In this document: positions 1 to 10,800 of the stretch, piece after piece | Position numbering within the stretch: position 1 is the stretch's first letter | Layout: every line of letters begins with the position of its first letter | DNA from: Omphiscola glabra | Taxonomy: Eukaryota; Mollusca; Gastropoda; Lymnaeidae | Length of the DNA: 64,000 nt | Direction of reading: 5' to 3' | Assembly: GCA_964017045.1 (NCBI GenBank) | Contig: OZ024808.1 | Location: 22,681,418 to 22,745,417, forward strand | Made by a program: the position numbers and the translations under genes | Notes under the pieces: generated by a model | What the model was told of the DNA's origin: nothing | Seen by the model: only the letters and a program-made list of their open reading frames with translations | Databases searched by the model: none

Positions 1-336
1 TGTTGCATGAAAGAGGATCTCTTTAGTCGCCTGCCCGCCATTCAGTTGTTCTGTATCTGGATCGACGGTTCCTTCTCGTTTAGCCGACGGTACGGTACTT
101 CGTATAGCTTTTTCCCTCCTTATTTCTAGCGGTTCTACATTGGCCAAGACCTCTACAGCAGCTGGGTGTATGGTCCTGAATGCGCCACTGATGAGTCTCT
201 GAGCCTGATTCTGGATTTGGCCCAACTTTTCCAATGCGGCCTTGCTTGCAAAGGATTGGACTGGCATGCTGTAATCCATCACCGAACTTAAACTTCCTGG
301 CTCTAGGAATAGAGCTCTAAGCGTTCTTGCGCCTGC
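1..336 (-). mobile_element. Non-LTR retrotransposon reverse-transcriptase C-terminal fragment
   Basis: On the minus strand the sequence reads as the segment downstream of the reverse-transcriptase palm in Jockey/Nimbus-type LINEs. In order it shows ARTLRALFLEPG, VMDYSMPVQSFASKAALEKL, IQNQAQRLISGAFRT and LEIRREKAIRS. These match the usual pattern of a YG/DY core, a KLDxIQNxALR block, GAxRTTP and a PLxxRR block. The fragment is cut off by the window edge on its 3' side and loses its frame upstream of about position 336. It is probably a dead copy. Assignment to a named clade would need a library search. Confidence 0.75.
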
Positions 337-1027
337 GCCGGATAATGATGGATATATGTGCCAAGTTTGGTCAAGATCCAACATGCCATGTAAAAGCCTT
401 TGTGGAACAAACAAACAAACCCATTTTGAACTAAGCGATCCCACTACCAGTAATAATGGAAAATGAGTCCGCCTTATTATATTTGATCACCAGCCCTCAC
501 CTTCAAATTAGACCCCACAAATCACTGGCAACGTATTTGCTTAATGACCTCACGCTATCATGGCCGACTTCCCCCATCCCACCCCCATTTCTGCATCGTC
601 ACAAATGTTTAAAAAATGGGACGCATGATCACACATTAGCACAAATAAATCCCCCCCCCCCCCACTTTCCAGTAGCTACACTCCAGGACAATGATGACGT
701 GTGCGTCCGCTGACTTGGTCGGTAATCCACTTATAATTCCCCCCCCCCGCCCCACCACCAACCAAGGCTTCCCTTCTATGGCCTATCAGTATATTCCGAG
801 CGCTCTGAGGGTAAAATATGGTTTTGGGGAGGGGGGCGTGCGTATTGCCGATCGTCCGTGTCATAAGCTTACCCCCACGCTCCAGCCCCACCACACTAAT
901 GAAAAGGGCCTACACGTGAAATTTCCAAACTAATCGTCCATTATTATGGCATAAGCTATATACATATTGAAGTTGAAGGCTTCTTGTGTTGATGGATATT
1001 AGCCAAAATGGGCCGAAACCATTCATA
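337..1027. other. Non-coding, C-rich low-complexity stretch
   Basis: I see no gene here. The stretch contains C-homopolymer tracts near 650-664 and 739-749, and short open frames without recognisable motifs. Confidence 0.6.
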
Positions 1028-1632
1028 CAAAGGATCCCTCTGAGAACGTGATCACACCGAGGAACAGGATCCGAACGGGAAACAGGATCAAACTTAGAAA
1101 ACGTGATCCAGTCTGGTAACAGTATCACAGCAGAGAATAGATACTCCCATGAATGTGATCTCGCGGCTTCATCGGGATCTCATCGTAGAATGGGGTCAAA
1201 CCAGGAATAGGATCACATCGGGAAACCAGATCCCATTGAAGAACAGGATCCATCGGGAAACGGGATCCCACCGGGGAACGGGATCCCACCGGAGAACAGG
1301 ACCCAATCTTGGAACAGGATCGCACTGGGAAAAGAGATCCCATGGAGAACAGGAACCCAAAGGGTATGGGATCTCATCGGGAAATTGGATCCTATCGGGA
1401 TAGGCTTCGCCAAGGTCAGGACTCCAATGGGCTTGAGATTCCTACCGGGAACGGTATCCCATCAGGATCCCAAATGAGTTTGGGATGCCTCCGGGATAGG
1501 GATCCCATCTGGAAACGGGATTTTATTGTATCAGGATCTCGCTGAGTACAGGATCCCTTCAGGAGCAAGATCCCATACTGAGGACTGGAATCACCACTGG
1601 GAAGAGATCCCACTGGGGATCGGGATACCTTT
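1028..1632. repeat. Degenerate GGATCC-rich minisatellite, about 18-bp unit
   Basis: About 600 bp are built from a diverged unit resembling GGGAACAGGATCCCATC. Best-kept neighbouring copies lie between 1240 and 1400 and are 16-19 bp long. Many copies keep GGATCC or GATCCCA. Open frames in the array such as RETGSHRGTGSHRRTG are by-products of the repeat, not evidence for a protein. Confidence 0.8.
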
Positions 1633-2007
1633 CGGATTCTATTTTATGAATTTTTTTTTTTTTTAAGGTTAGAATTTTAAAAAAAAACATTCATGTGTTT
1701 TTTACAGGCCCCTTAAAATGTTAGCTAAAGGGTTTTAAAAAAATGTTCATTTCTGAATGCCATCACGAGCGCCGCCGCCACGAGGGACGCAGTTGGGACA
1801 CGAAAAAAAATTAAAATTATGAGTTCATTACCCTTCAGTACCGGTATTTGAATATGGATAATCAATTGTATGTCTAATAAGTTTGATCTAAATCCATTCA
1901 CCCAAGCAGGAGCCTTTGTTTGGAATTATAATTTTACATCTCATATAAGAAAAAAACACATGAATATTTGGCCCCTATCCCTAAACGGAACATCTAATAA
2001 GGTTCAA

Positions 2008-2038
<31 letters not shown>

Positions 2039-2344
2039 AAAACCTTTTTTTGTCCAGTATTTCATTCTTTTTTGTGAACGTGTCTATAGTTTGAAAATTT
2101 CATTTACCATACTAACTTACAGGTGGTTAAAAATCTGGCCACAGGGTGACAGAAAAAAATACAAAACAAATGGGGCTATGTAACATTGGTTGGGGGATGT
2201 TCAAAGACGCTTTAGAAATCAAATAAAAAAGAAAAAAAGGGCTTTATAATTCAGCATTAGTTAACTATTACTGCCTGGATTTAATTAATAAAGAATACAT
2301 GTAAGTTTACTTGCTAAAAAACGAAATGCGTTAAGAAATAATAT
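1633..2344. other. AT-rich intergenic DNA with homopolymers
   Basis: No coding signal. A C-tract followed by an A-tract lies at about 2010-2036. Nothing else is recognisable. Confidence 0.5.
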
Positions 2345-2775
2345 GCGCACCTGAACTGCACTTTAACCAATAATTCATATTAATGAAAATGTAACTCTAA
2401 AAAAATATTTAAAAAATAAGGGGAGTGAATCCACGCAAATGACGTCATGGCTCCATAACTAAGGATCAGCCAGAAAAAGATTTACTGAGATTTATTAGTA
2501 TTAGTAATATAATATATTATTAGACTTAGACACACTTACAAGGGTAGATTTTGAGAGATGTGCCCACGTTTTTTACCATGGCCGCCATCTTGGTTGACAC
2601 CACCCGTAAAATTAAGAATAAAACGTTTAAAAATAATTAAAAAACTTCCTAAATGTATCCCTCACCCTAACCCTAAATCTATCCCTAAACCTAACCTGAA
2701 CCCTAAAGTCATCAGCAACATAACAAAACACGCAAATGACGCCATGGCTCCATAACTAGACATTAGCCAATGAAT
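2345..2775. repeat. Dispersed repeat with a CCCTAA-like tract
   Basis: The stretch contains CACCTGAACTGCACTTT (2350-2366), a 29-bp direct repeat starting CACGCAAATGACG at 2432 and again at 2729, and a degenerate CCCTAACCCTAAATC tract at about 2664-2710. Related tracts occur near 25600-25680 (opposite orientation) and 38255-38285, and the CACCTGAACTGCACTTT part recurs near 35120-35137. Copies at several loci point to a transposable-element family rather than interstitial telomeric DNA. The element ends are not resolved. Confidence 0.5.
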
Positions 2776-4065
2776 TGAATGGCAGAATCTCAGAATATGC
2801 GAACGGTGACGAGGCGATTATTATAACAATGTATAGCGGACTTCCGCGGGGGTCAATGAAAATTGGACATGGATCGGGGGATAGGATGGTAAAAGTGCCA
2901 GAATTTGGGGATCTTGGCCCCTATCCTATACTTATACTATCTTACTTATATTTATATCCAGCACAAACAAGATATGGGCAAATAATCTTATTTACCTAGT
3001 CCTAAGATCAAATTAGAGTGTAACTTCAAAAAAAGAAGAAGTCGTTTTACTGGTTGACTACTCGCACGGCAGCAGATCTCACCAATAATCTTTGTCATAG
3101 AAACGCTGACCTAGACGATTCACTAAAAAAATATATGCATCGTTGGAAGTGAGTTGAACCATATAGTAAAACTACCTAAACTCAATGGTAAAAGTGTATT
3201 TGGTAAACATCATATTGTTCACTGATTACACGCAGGGATCATCCATGACGTCACTCGTCAGGCTATTTTGGATATTTATCACTGCCCAGTCTCCCAGTCC
3301 CAGCATGAACCCCAAAAAACAATGACAATGCTTTTTAAAAGTAGAAAATAATTGACTTTTAATTTATGCATGGATTTACAAAGGGAGCAGTGAAAAACTT
3401 ATAACAATAAGTTTATTAATACATATAGGAAAATGTTATTTTATAAAAACTGTATAAATATTTGTAATATATTTCATAACTACAAACTAATATCTCCTCT
3501 GTTATAAAATTCAACTCCTCGCACCACCTGAAATGCCAACTGGCACCCTGTGCATATACTATGTAACACAAAAATATGACAATTTTGACCCAGCACTACC
3601 CCATATAACGTTGAATATAATGTTACTATTGACCAAGTCTCATAATATTGCATAAAATTTCTAGCACCCACTCCTCGCCCCGATAAAACTGAATAGAGTC
3701 CAAAAACTAGCGATTTCAAGCAAAAATCCATAAACTTGAAAAAAAAACACAAATAAAATATTCATTATATAACTTGCTTTCAACCGCCCCCCCCCCCCGC
3801 ACAAAATGATATACCACCCCATATACCCCTTCGCAATATATAATAGTGCACGGTCCCTGTGAAGGTGCGAGCAATCTGAAAACCCTGACTTAGACTGTAT
3901 GATTGTCAGCAAAGGCAAAGTCGTATTTTCCCACCTGTAGAAAAAAAACTTATTAAGCCTACACATAATTTGAGTTGAGCAGGTTGTGCGAAAGGGCGGC
4001 CGCCCTGGGCATCAGACTTCTGTCTAAGTCGTATTTTTGTACGTAGATGCTTATTCTACTTATTC
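2776..4065. other. Intergenic DNA, no gene seen
   Basis: AT-rich sequence with scattered short open frames that lack family motifs. A C-tract lies at about 3787-3799. Confidence 0.45.
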
Positions 4066-4350
4066 CGGGTGGATGGGACTCGTTCACATTGGACGGCAAC
4101 TCATCTAAGAGAAGGCAACTCTGAATTCAAACCCGGAGATGGAGTCCCGAAAGGCGGATAACATTGATACAATGAAACATTCCGACAACTCCTGCGACGC
4201 CACTGGTGCCAAGCTGTATCATCCACATGATGTTCCCTTGGAGTAATCCAGCGGCGTGGAGAGAGACGATTTGTTGTTGGGAACCAGCTAATAATCCTAG
4301 AAAGAATAATCCCAGGCCTTGTGACAGACGGATGCCAGAAAAAAGATACT
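4066..4350. repeat. Probable dispersed SINE/LINE 3'-end repeat
   Basis: The stretch containing GAGAAGGCAACTCTGAATTC and AACCCGGAGATGGAGTC resembles dispersed 3'-end sequences I associate with pulmonate-snail non-LTR elements. It is more GC-rich than its flanks. This is recognition from memory without an alignment, so confidence is low. Confidence 0.35.
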
Positions 4351-4849
4351 TAATATATCGTATATCTTTTATTGATAAAACAGTTGGTGTGCATTTTCGG
4401 GGTTCAACCCGGGCGCAGCTTTTCCTCAGCACGGTGTCGTGCTTAAAATAGGCACACCAAATGACCTACGAGAAGGTCCCAAATTCTAGCTTCGAATCCG
4501 TCATGAAATATTTCAATGTTTGTAATCTTAAAGGGGTTCGTTTCAGATTTAATTTTTGTAATCATTAAAAATAGGCCTAGTTCATTTTTTTTTTTGGGTC
4601 TGAATTACCTTTGTCAGGTGTTTTAAAACTCTATTCAATGCTTTTAACTTATAAATCAGTATTAATGAATAAATGCATCTGTATATATAGGGATTAATGT
4701 TGGCGCCTAGGGCGTTTTTTTTTTTTTTACTAAGGTGGTCGCCAATTTTTTTTTAATGGGGGCTGAAGGCACTCAATCGTACTTATATTTTTGTTGAATG
4801 ACCCGGAAGCTGATACCTAATGAAATTTTTGAACTATTGAGTAAACAAG
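4351..4849. other. Upstream region of PGLS
   Basis: This lies directly 5' of the PGLS start codon. I see T-tracts and a purine-rich leader ending in ACAAG before ATGG. No TATA box or other defined promoter element could be assigned. Confidence 0.4.
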
Positions 4850-7800
4850 ATGGCATCTCCCATTGTTGAAATTCTTGATACCGGAGATGTTGTGTCAGGA
4901 AAACTTTGTGAACTGGTAGTTTCTAAAGCTAATTCGGCGATCGAAAATCGGGGAATATTCACAGTAGGATTTTCTGGTATTATACTTTTGTAAAATGTCA
5001 TGACTATTTTTAACGAAGTGGTTGCGGTTGAGTCCACCGCGGCGGTGTACCTAGTTACTAGTTAGTTAAGTTAGTAGTAAAACCATGAACTTGAACCTGG
5101 CCTAGGCCTGCGTACACCGTGGCGGTGTATCTTGCGAAACCATGGACCTATGGCTGCGTACACCGCGGCAAAGATGTACCATTGACCTGGTTTTAAGATA
5201 AGGCCGTTGGATGTGTGGTTTTTTTGTAGAGTAGACGCTAAGTTGAAGCGCACTTATTTTATGTGATCATTTACTAAAAATGGGGATCAAATTTTACAAT
5301 TTTTTTCTTATTTTAATTAAAAGTATATTTTATATTTAATTTATTATGTTCATTTGTAACAGTAGTTTTATGAGAATTTTAAAAATATTAAATCAGAAAA
5401 TAATAGAATAATCTAGATTAAACTGGAAGGCAAAACAATGCAGACCACGTTTCTGGAAATTGTTTGGAACTGACTATACTATATAAAATAAAAGATTGAG
5501 AGAGAGGGGAAGATCCTTTTATCACAAGACTGGGAGCGTGCATTATTATTGTACTTTGTTGTGTGTAGATTTTCTTTCATTGTGCAACTTTTGCTCATTG
5601 TATTTTAATTTTATATTAACACAGTACCGGTACCAGCCAAATTGTAAGTTAATAATTTTAATCATATTCTCTTGCTTTTGTGATTCCTTGAAATGCACAC
5701 AGTAAAAACTTATTAATTGTAATTAGCTCTGGCTTTGAGTGTCGAATTATTTGTTATTGTTTTTAAACTTTGGTATCGTCCTTTATTATGGACTGTTTTG
5801 AAATGAGCCAATAGACTAAACTAAGAGATAAAATTCTCCGACTGACTAAAGAGAGAGGTAAATAAAGAAGTAAAACATTGCTAAACACGGTTAATTTTAA
5901 TTTAATAAATTTCAAGCTCATATTTTCAAAGACCTTTTATCACTAATCCATTATTTTTTTATATTCCTATGAGAAATTAGCATATTGATTAATGACAATA
6001 AATGTACAAACGGTACTAACAATAACAGCAACAGTTGATTGTTGATCTGAACGTCAGTAATTAACTTACTACATCTAGACTCTACACTAGTCTACAGTAA
6101 CCAATGATCACAATGTTATCATAATTATCTATTGGTCTCTCTCATAAACATTTGAGTGATATATAGTGTAAAAAATAGCATAAAGTACTCAAATAGGGTT
6201 CTTATGCCTTATTTATAGGATCTATTTCTAAAAATTCAGAGGGGTCATCTCTGTCCAGTTGAGGACCCCTAATACTAGTAATACTAAACCAAGAGTTCAC
6301 AACATTAGCATTACCCTCAATTTGAAAGTCTTAATTAATTTCCTGATTTTTTTCATCAGTTTCAGTGTCAGATTCACTGCTAGAATATCAAAATCACTAA
6401 GCTAGTTACTCCAATATCGCGCTGAGTGGGCAAAAAAAACGCTGGCTTCGCGTGGTACATTTCTGTGATGAGCCGTGGACGGCGGGTTTCGGTATGTGTC
6501 GGGCTTTGTTGTTCCTATGCGTCATTTTCCAAAAATAAATAAGTTTCAGTCTTAAACTCTATTCGCTGAAGAATTCCGGTCACGATGATATAAATGCTGT
6601 GTCATTCTGACCGGTCTCAGACGAACAGTTGGAGCGCATACTGTGGGTAAGTTAAAACTTGTGTTGGTTTTTTTGTTTAGCATATGGGCGAAATAAAAAC
6701 TTTAATGGGAGATAGCTTGATCCCTTTAACATTGAAAGGATTTATAGTTAACATTACTGGCTATTGCTAGAATTTATAATACCGAACGGAAAAAAAAAAT
6801 CCACATGTTATGGAAAAACGGCGGCCATCTTTTTTTACATAATTTTTTTCAACCGGAGGGAGGTGAAATTATTTGAAAATAAGACGCTTTAAATAAAACA
6901 TTTCTAAATCATTAACATCTGATTAAACAAATGTTTTTGATTCTAATATTACTAAACAATATAAATGTATACACATAAATAATAATTTGTTTTAAATTAA
7001 TTGTTCATATAATTATTCTTTATAAAATAAAAAATTAATTAATTTGCAAATAGGCAAATAAGAATTCCTCTTCTTCAACAACAATAACAATGATTGCAAT
7101 GTATTAATAAGCTGTTATTATTAGATAAACTAGACTACTAGTACTAGTTATAAGGGTGTATTGATAGACCTATATTCATACTAGAGTTAAATTAATGAAA
7201 TAAAAAAAATTAATACTAGGGAATTTATTTTATTTGCGTGATTTAAATTTAATTGCAAACAATCTTTTTTTTTCAGTCTACCCTAGTTATTACTCTATTA
7301 TTATTAGATTAACTAAGACTACTAGTTATATACTTATAAGGGTGTATAAATAGACCTACATTCATACTATAATTAAATTAAATATATTTAAACAGTGGGG
7401 TAATTCCTTTAATTTATTTTGTCTACTTAGGGTGATTTTTGTTTAAAAACCAATATATAATAATAATTGCAACGTCATTCGCTTATATTTTCCTTTGTTT
7501 TTTCAATAGATTCCACACATGAGGACATGCATTGCAACCTGGAGGAGACCAATAAGATAAACAACCCAATTTGATGTTGACAATGAAGTTGTTTTAATCT
7601 ACCAATCGAGAATGAAGTGTTGCTGCTAGACTAGAGCTCCGGAGCACGAACCACGTCCACTATTTTTTGAGCCAGTTGTTGCTCTGTCTTTAGGATATGT
7701 TAAGACCACAGTTAAATTGTTTTGTAAGTTGGTATTATTTGACATAAATCATGAAGAAATAACTTTGTCAAATTTAGTTTCTGATGAACTAATGGGAGAT

Positions 7801-10800
7801 TTTCATTTGGTTAATTTGTGTTTTGATTGAAATTGATTTCAATTTTCTGTTCACTAATTTTAATTTTTTTTGTATACTTTCAGGTGGACAACATTGTCAC
7901 ATTTAATTTCTGATATTCTTATGGGAGATTTTCATTTTGTTTGTGTGTTTTGATCAAATTCATTTGAATTTTCAGCTCACTCATTTTGAAGTTTAATTTT
8001 TAACATTTTGCATATTTTCAGGTGGACAAAGATACAATCTGTTGCTGTGGACTAGGACACTATCTGTTGCTGTGGACCGTGGACTGCAATATTGCATTGG
8101 ATGTTTTATTATATTTAGATTGTCACTGTCTATTTGTACTGAAGATTTCATTGAATTAGCATTGTTAGTTTAAAAGTTATGCTTAAAGACGCACATCAAT
8201 GTCAAAAGATTACATGACATTTTTGAATTTTTTATAGCATTATTTTAATTGCTTTTGCAATATTTGAATATTCTGTTACATTTGGATTGTCACAAACTAT
8301 TATTAATGAAAATTTGATTGCAGTAGCTTTATTAGTTTAAAAGTTATGTATTTAAATGTAAAAATGTCTCGGCCGTGGTTGCTTTTCATGAAATATTTTT
8401 TCTAAAATTGCATTTATTTTTCTGATCTGTATTTCATTTATTTTAAATGTGCCTTACTTTTAGATGGACGTTATCTGTTTGTATTGAAAGTTTTATAGCA
8501 GTAGCTTTATTGGTTTAGTAATTATGTCACTTTTTGAAAAATTAAATTTTCCGCCAATCGTCGTTATCCACGCCATATGCTCATAAAGTCATATTTAATC
8601 AAATATAATAAGTTAATTCAAAATTCATGTATTTTGTTTTGTTAAACACTGTATTGTAAATGTCTCCTCCAAATTTGAGAACTCTAACTTTAATAGCCAA
8701 AAAGATACAAGCAAAATAGTACAAAAAGTGTAATAATGCGATCACAGTTTTAAAACTTAAATACAAAGCCGAATAGTGGGGAAAAATAAATCACTAAAAA
8801 ATTCATAACTTTTCTTCTATAAATCATAGAAAGATAATCTTGGTGTCATTAGAAAGCTTAGAGCCAGCTCTTTCCAATGATATGCTATTTGTGTATGTCT
8901 GATGTATTTGAAAATTTGACTTGGAGTACCTAACTAAGCACAGTTTGATCAGAGTCACTGTCAGACATGTTCTAATTTCACGACGTACCTACACACACAA
9001 AATAAAATTCCTGCACACAAATAAATTTAGTTCACCATCAAAGAACACTGCCATTACAATGCCGGGATGTGCAGGAATACGTAAGAATAAATTTGATAGG
9101 CTGGTGCAACGTCAAGCCAGCCATTCACGAGGCTCGATTTATCGGGCCGATGGCTCGGAATTTTGTCTTTCTCACTAGTGCACCTTGGGCCGATAGATCG
9201 GCCCTTACGTCTCCAGAGGGTTAAGTACATGTTAAATGTGAAAATAAGAAATGAGAAAACTATAGATATATAAGTATGATATATAGGTCCATCCATTTAT
9301 GCACTATGGAAGGAGGAGGAGGTTGTTGATTTGGGATATTTTGCATACTGCTGCGTATAGCGGTTGTCTGGGTGGGTTGGGCAGAAAAAAACGTACATTT
9401 AATAATTATCTTGAATTTCTGACACTCAAATACATCTATTAAAGCCAATTTTAACCTAAAAATCTGTGCAATCAATAATATTTGTGGGGAGTATGCAAAG
9501 GTTAGGATTTAAAATGTGTTTCACTTACAAAGAGGCCAAATATCTCCCAACCCCCAAAATTTAAAAAATATTTATTATATTACCAATTTTTTTTTAAAAA
9601 ATGACAGTTACAGTTTTACAGGAACGTCGTTCCCTTGCGTTCATGCAGGACTCAAGCCATGCGCACAATAAAAATATCAGTTCTACTTAGGTTTAATCTT
9701 GCAGGAATTAAATAATTTTTAAATAAATAGTTTTCAGTTTTAACAAGAGTTTAAGATTAATTTTACAAGTACCACATAGAGTTAAAGACTGGGCATTGCC
9801 AAGGTTTTACTGCTTTTACCGAAGGCCAAAGTCCATGGTTTTGCTAGGTACACCGCCGCGGTGTGCGCAGGCCAAAGTCCATGGTTTTGCTAGGTACACC
9901 GCAGCGGTGTGCGCAGGCCAAAGTTAATGGTTTTGCTAGGTACACCACAGCGGTGTGCGCAGGCCAAAGTCCATGGTTTTGCTAGGTACATCACAGCGGT
10001 GTGCGCAAGCCAAAGTCCATGGTTTTGCTAGGTACACCGCAGCGGTGTGCGCAGGCCAAAGTCAATGGTTTTGCTAGGTACACCGCAGCGGTGTGCGCAG
10101 GCCAAAGTCCATGGTTTTGCTAGGTACACCGCCGCGGTGTGCGCAGGCCAAAGGCCATGGTTTTGCTAGGTACACCGCCGCGGTGTGCGCAGGCCAAAGT
10201 CCATGGTTTTGCTAGGTACATATATAGATTATAAATTATAGGAGTGCATATAATAGTATCTGAGGGACTAAGGGTTTAGAGAAGCGGTCCGGTTTGTGCA
10301 TCACTTTTTTATTTGTCATATTTGTGATTGAGAGGTGTCATTTTTAGCTGTCAGGAGAAGTTTTTGAGGCAGGGGGTGGCCAAAATATTAATCCTTTCTA
10401 GGGATGGGGGGAAAGGGGGGCACTTACATGAGCCAAAGCTCTGGGATATATGAAAAGTATTTTTTTTTTTTTTAAAAAGGTTGAATATAATGTTAAACAT
10501 GATTTTTTTTTTAATGTTAACCATTTTATATTAAAAAAATATATATTACAGTACAATTATATCTTCACTTATCAAGTTATTGTAAATTTTATCCAAACGT
10601 TGTGAATCTTTAAGCTAGAAAAAGGCATCTATTTTGAAATTAAATCTTCTTTCCGGCATCATGAAGACCTCTTTTTTTTCTTCCCATTAATTTGTGTGTT
10701 TTGGGGAGTGGGGTGTTATTACAAATTATGTGATCAGGCGGGGCGTGGGGTAAAAAAATGCTTGAGAAGCACTGTCGTGATTGTGTTAAAATTTGTGTCG

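Noticed and set aside
2658..2712. Interstitial telomere tract
   Set aside because: The CCCTAA-like sequence is degenerate and shared with two other loci together with non-telomeric flanks, so it belongs to a dispersed repeat.
6615..6650. Spliced-leader RNA gene
   Set aside because: The short exon plus GTAAGTT is suggestive, but no clear Sm site or hairpin set follows, it is single copy here, and I know of no established spliced-leader trans-splicing in molluscs.
7741..7960. C/D-box snoRNAs in the repeated units
   Set aside because: A CTGATGA sequence is present in one unit only and no paired D box or terminal stem could be found.
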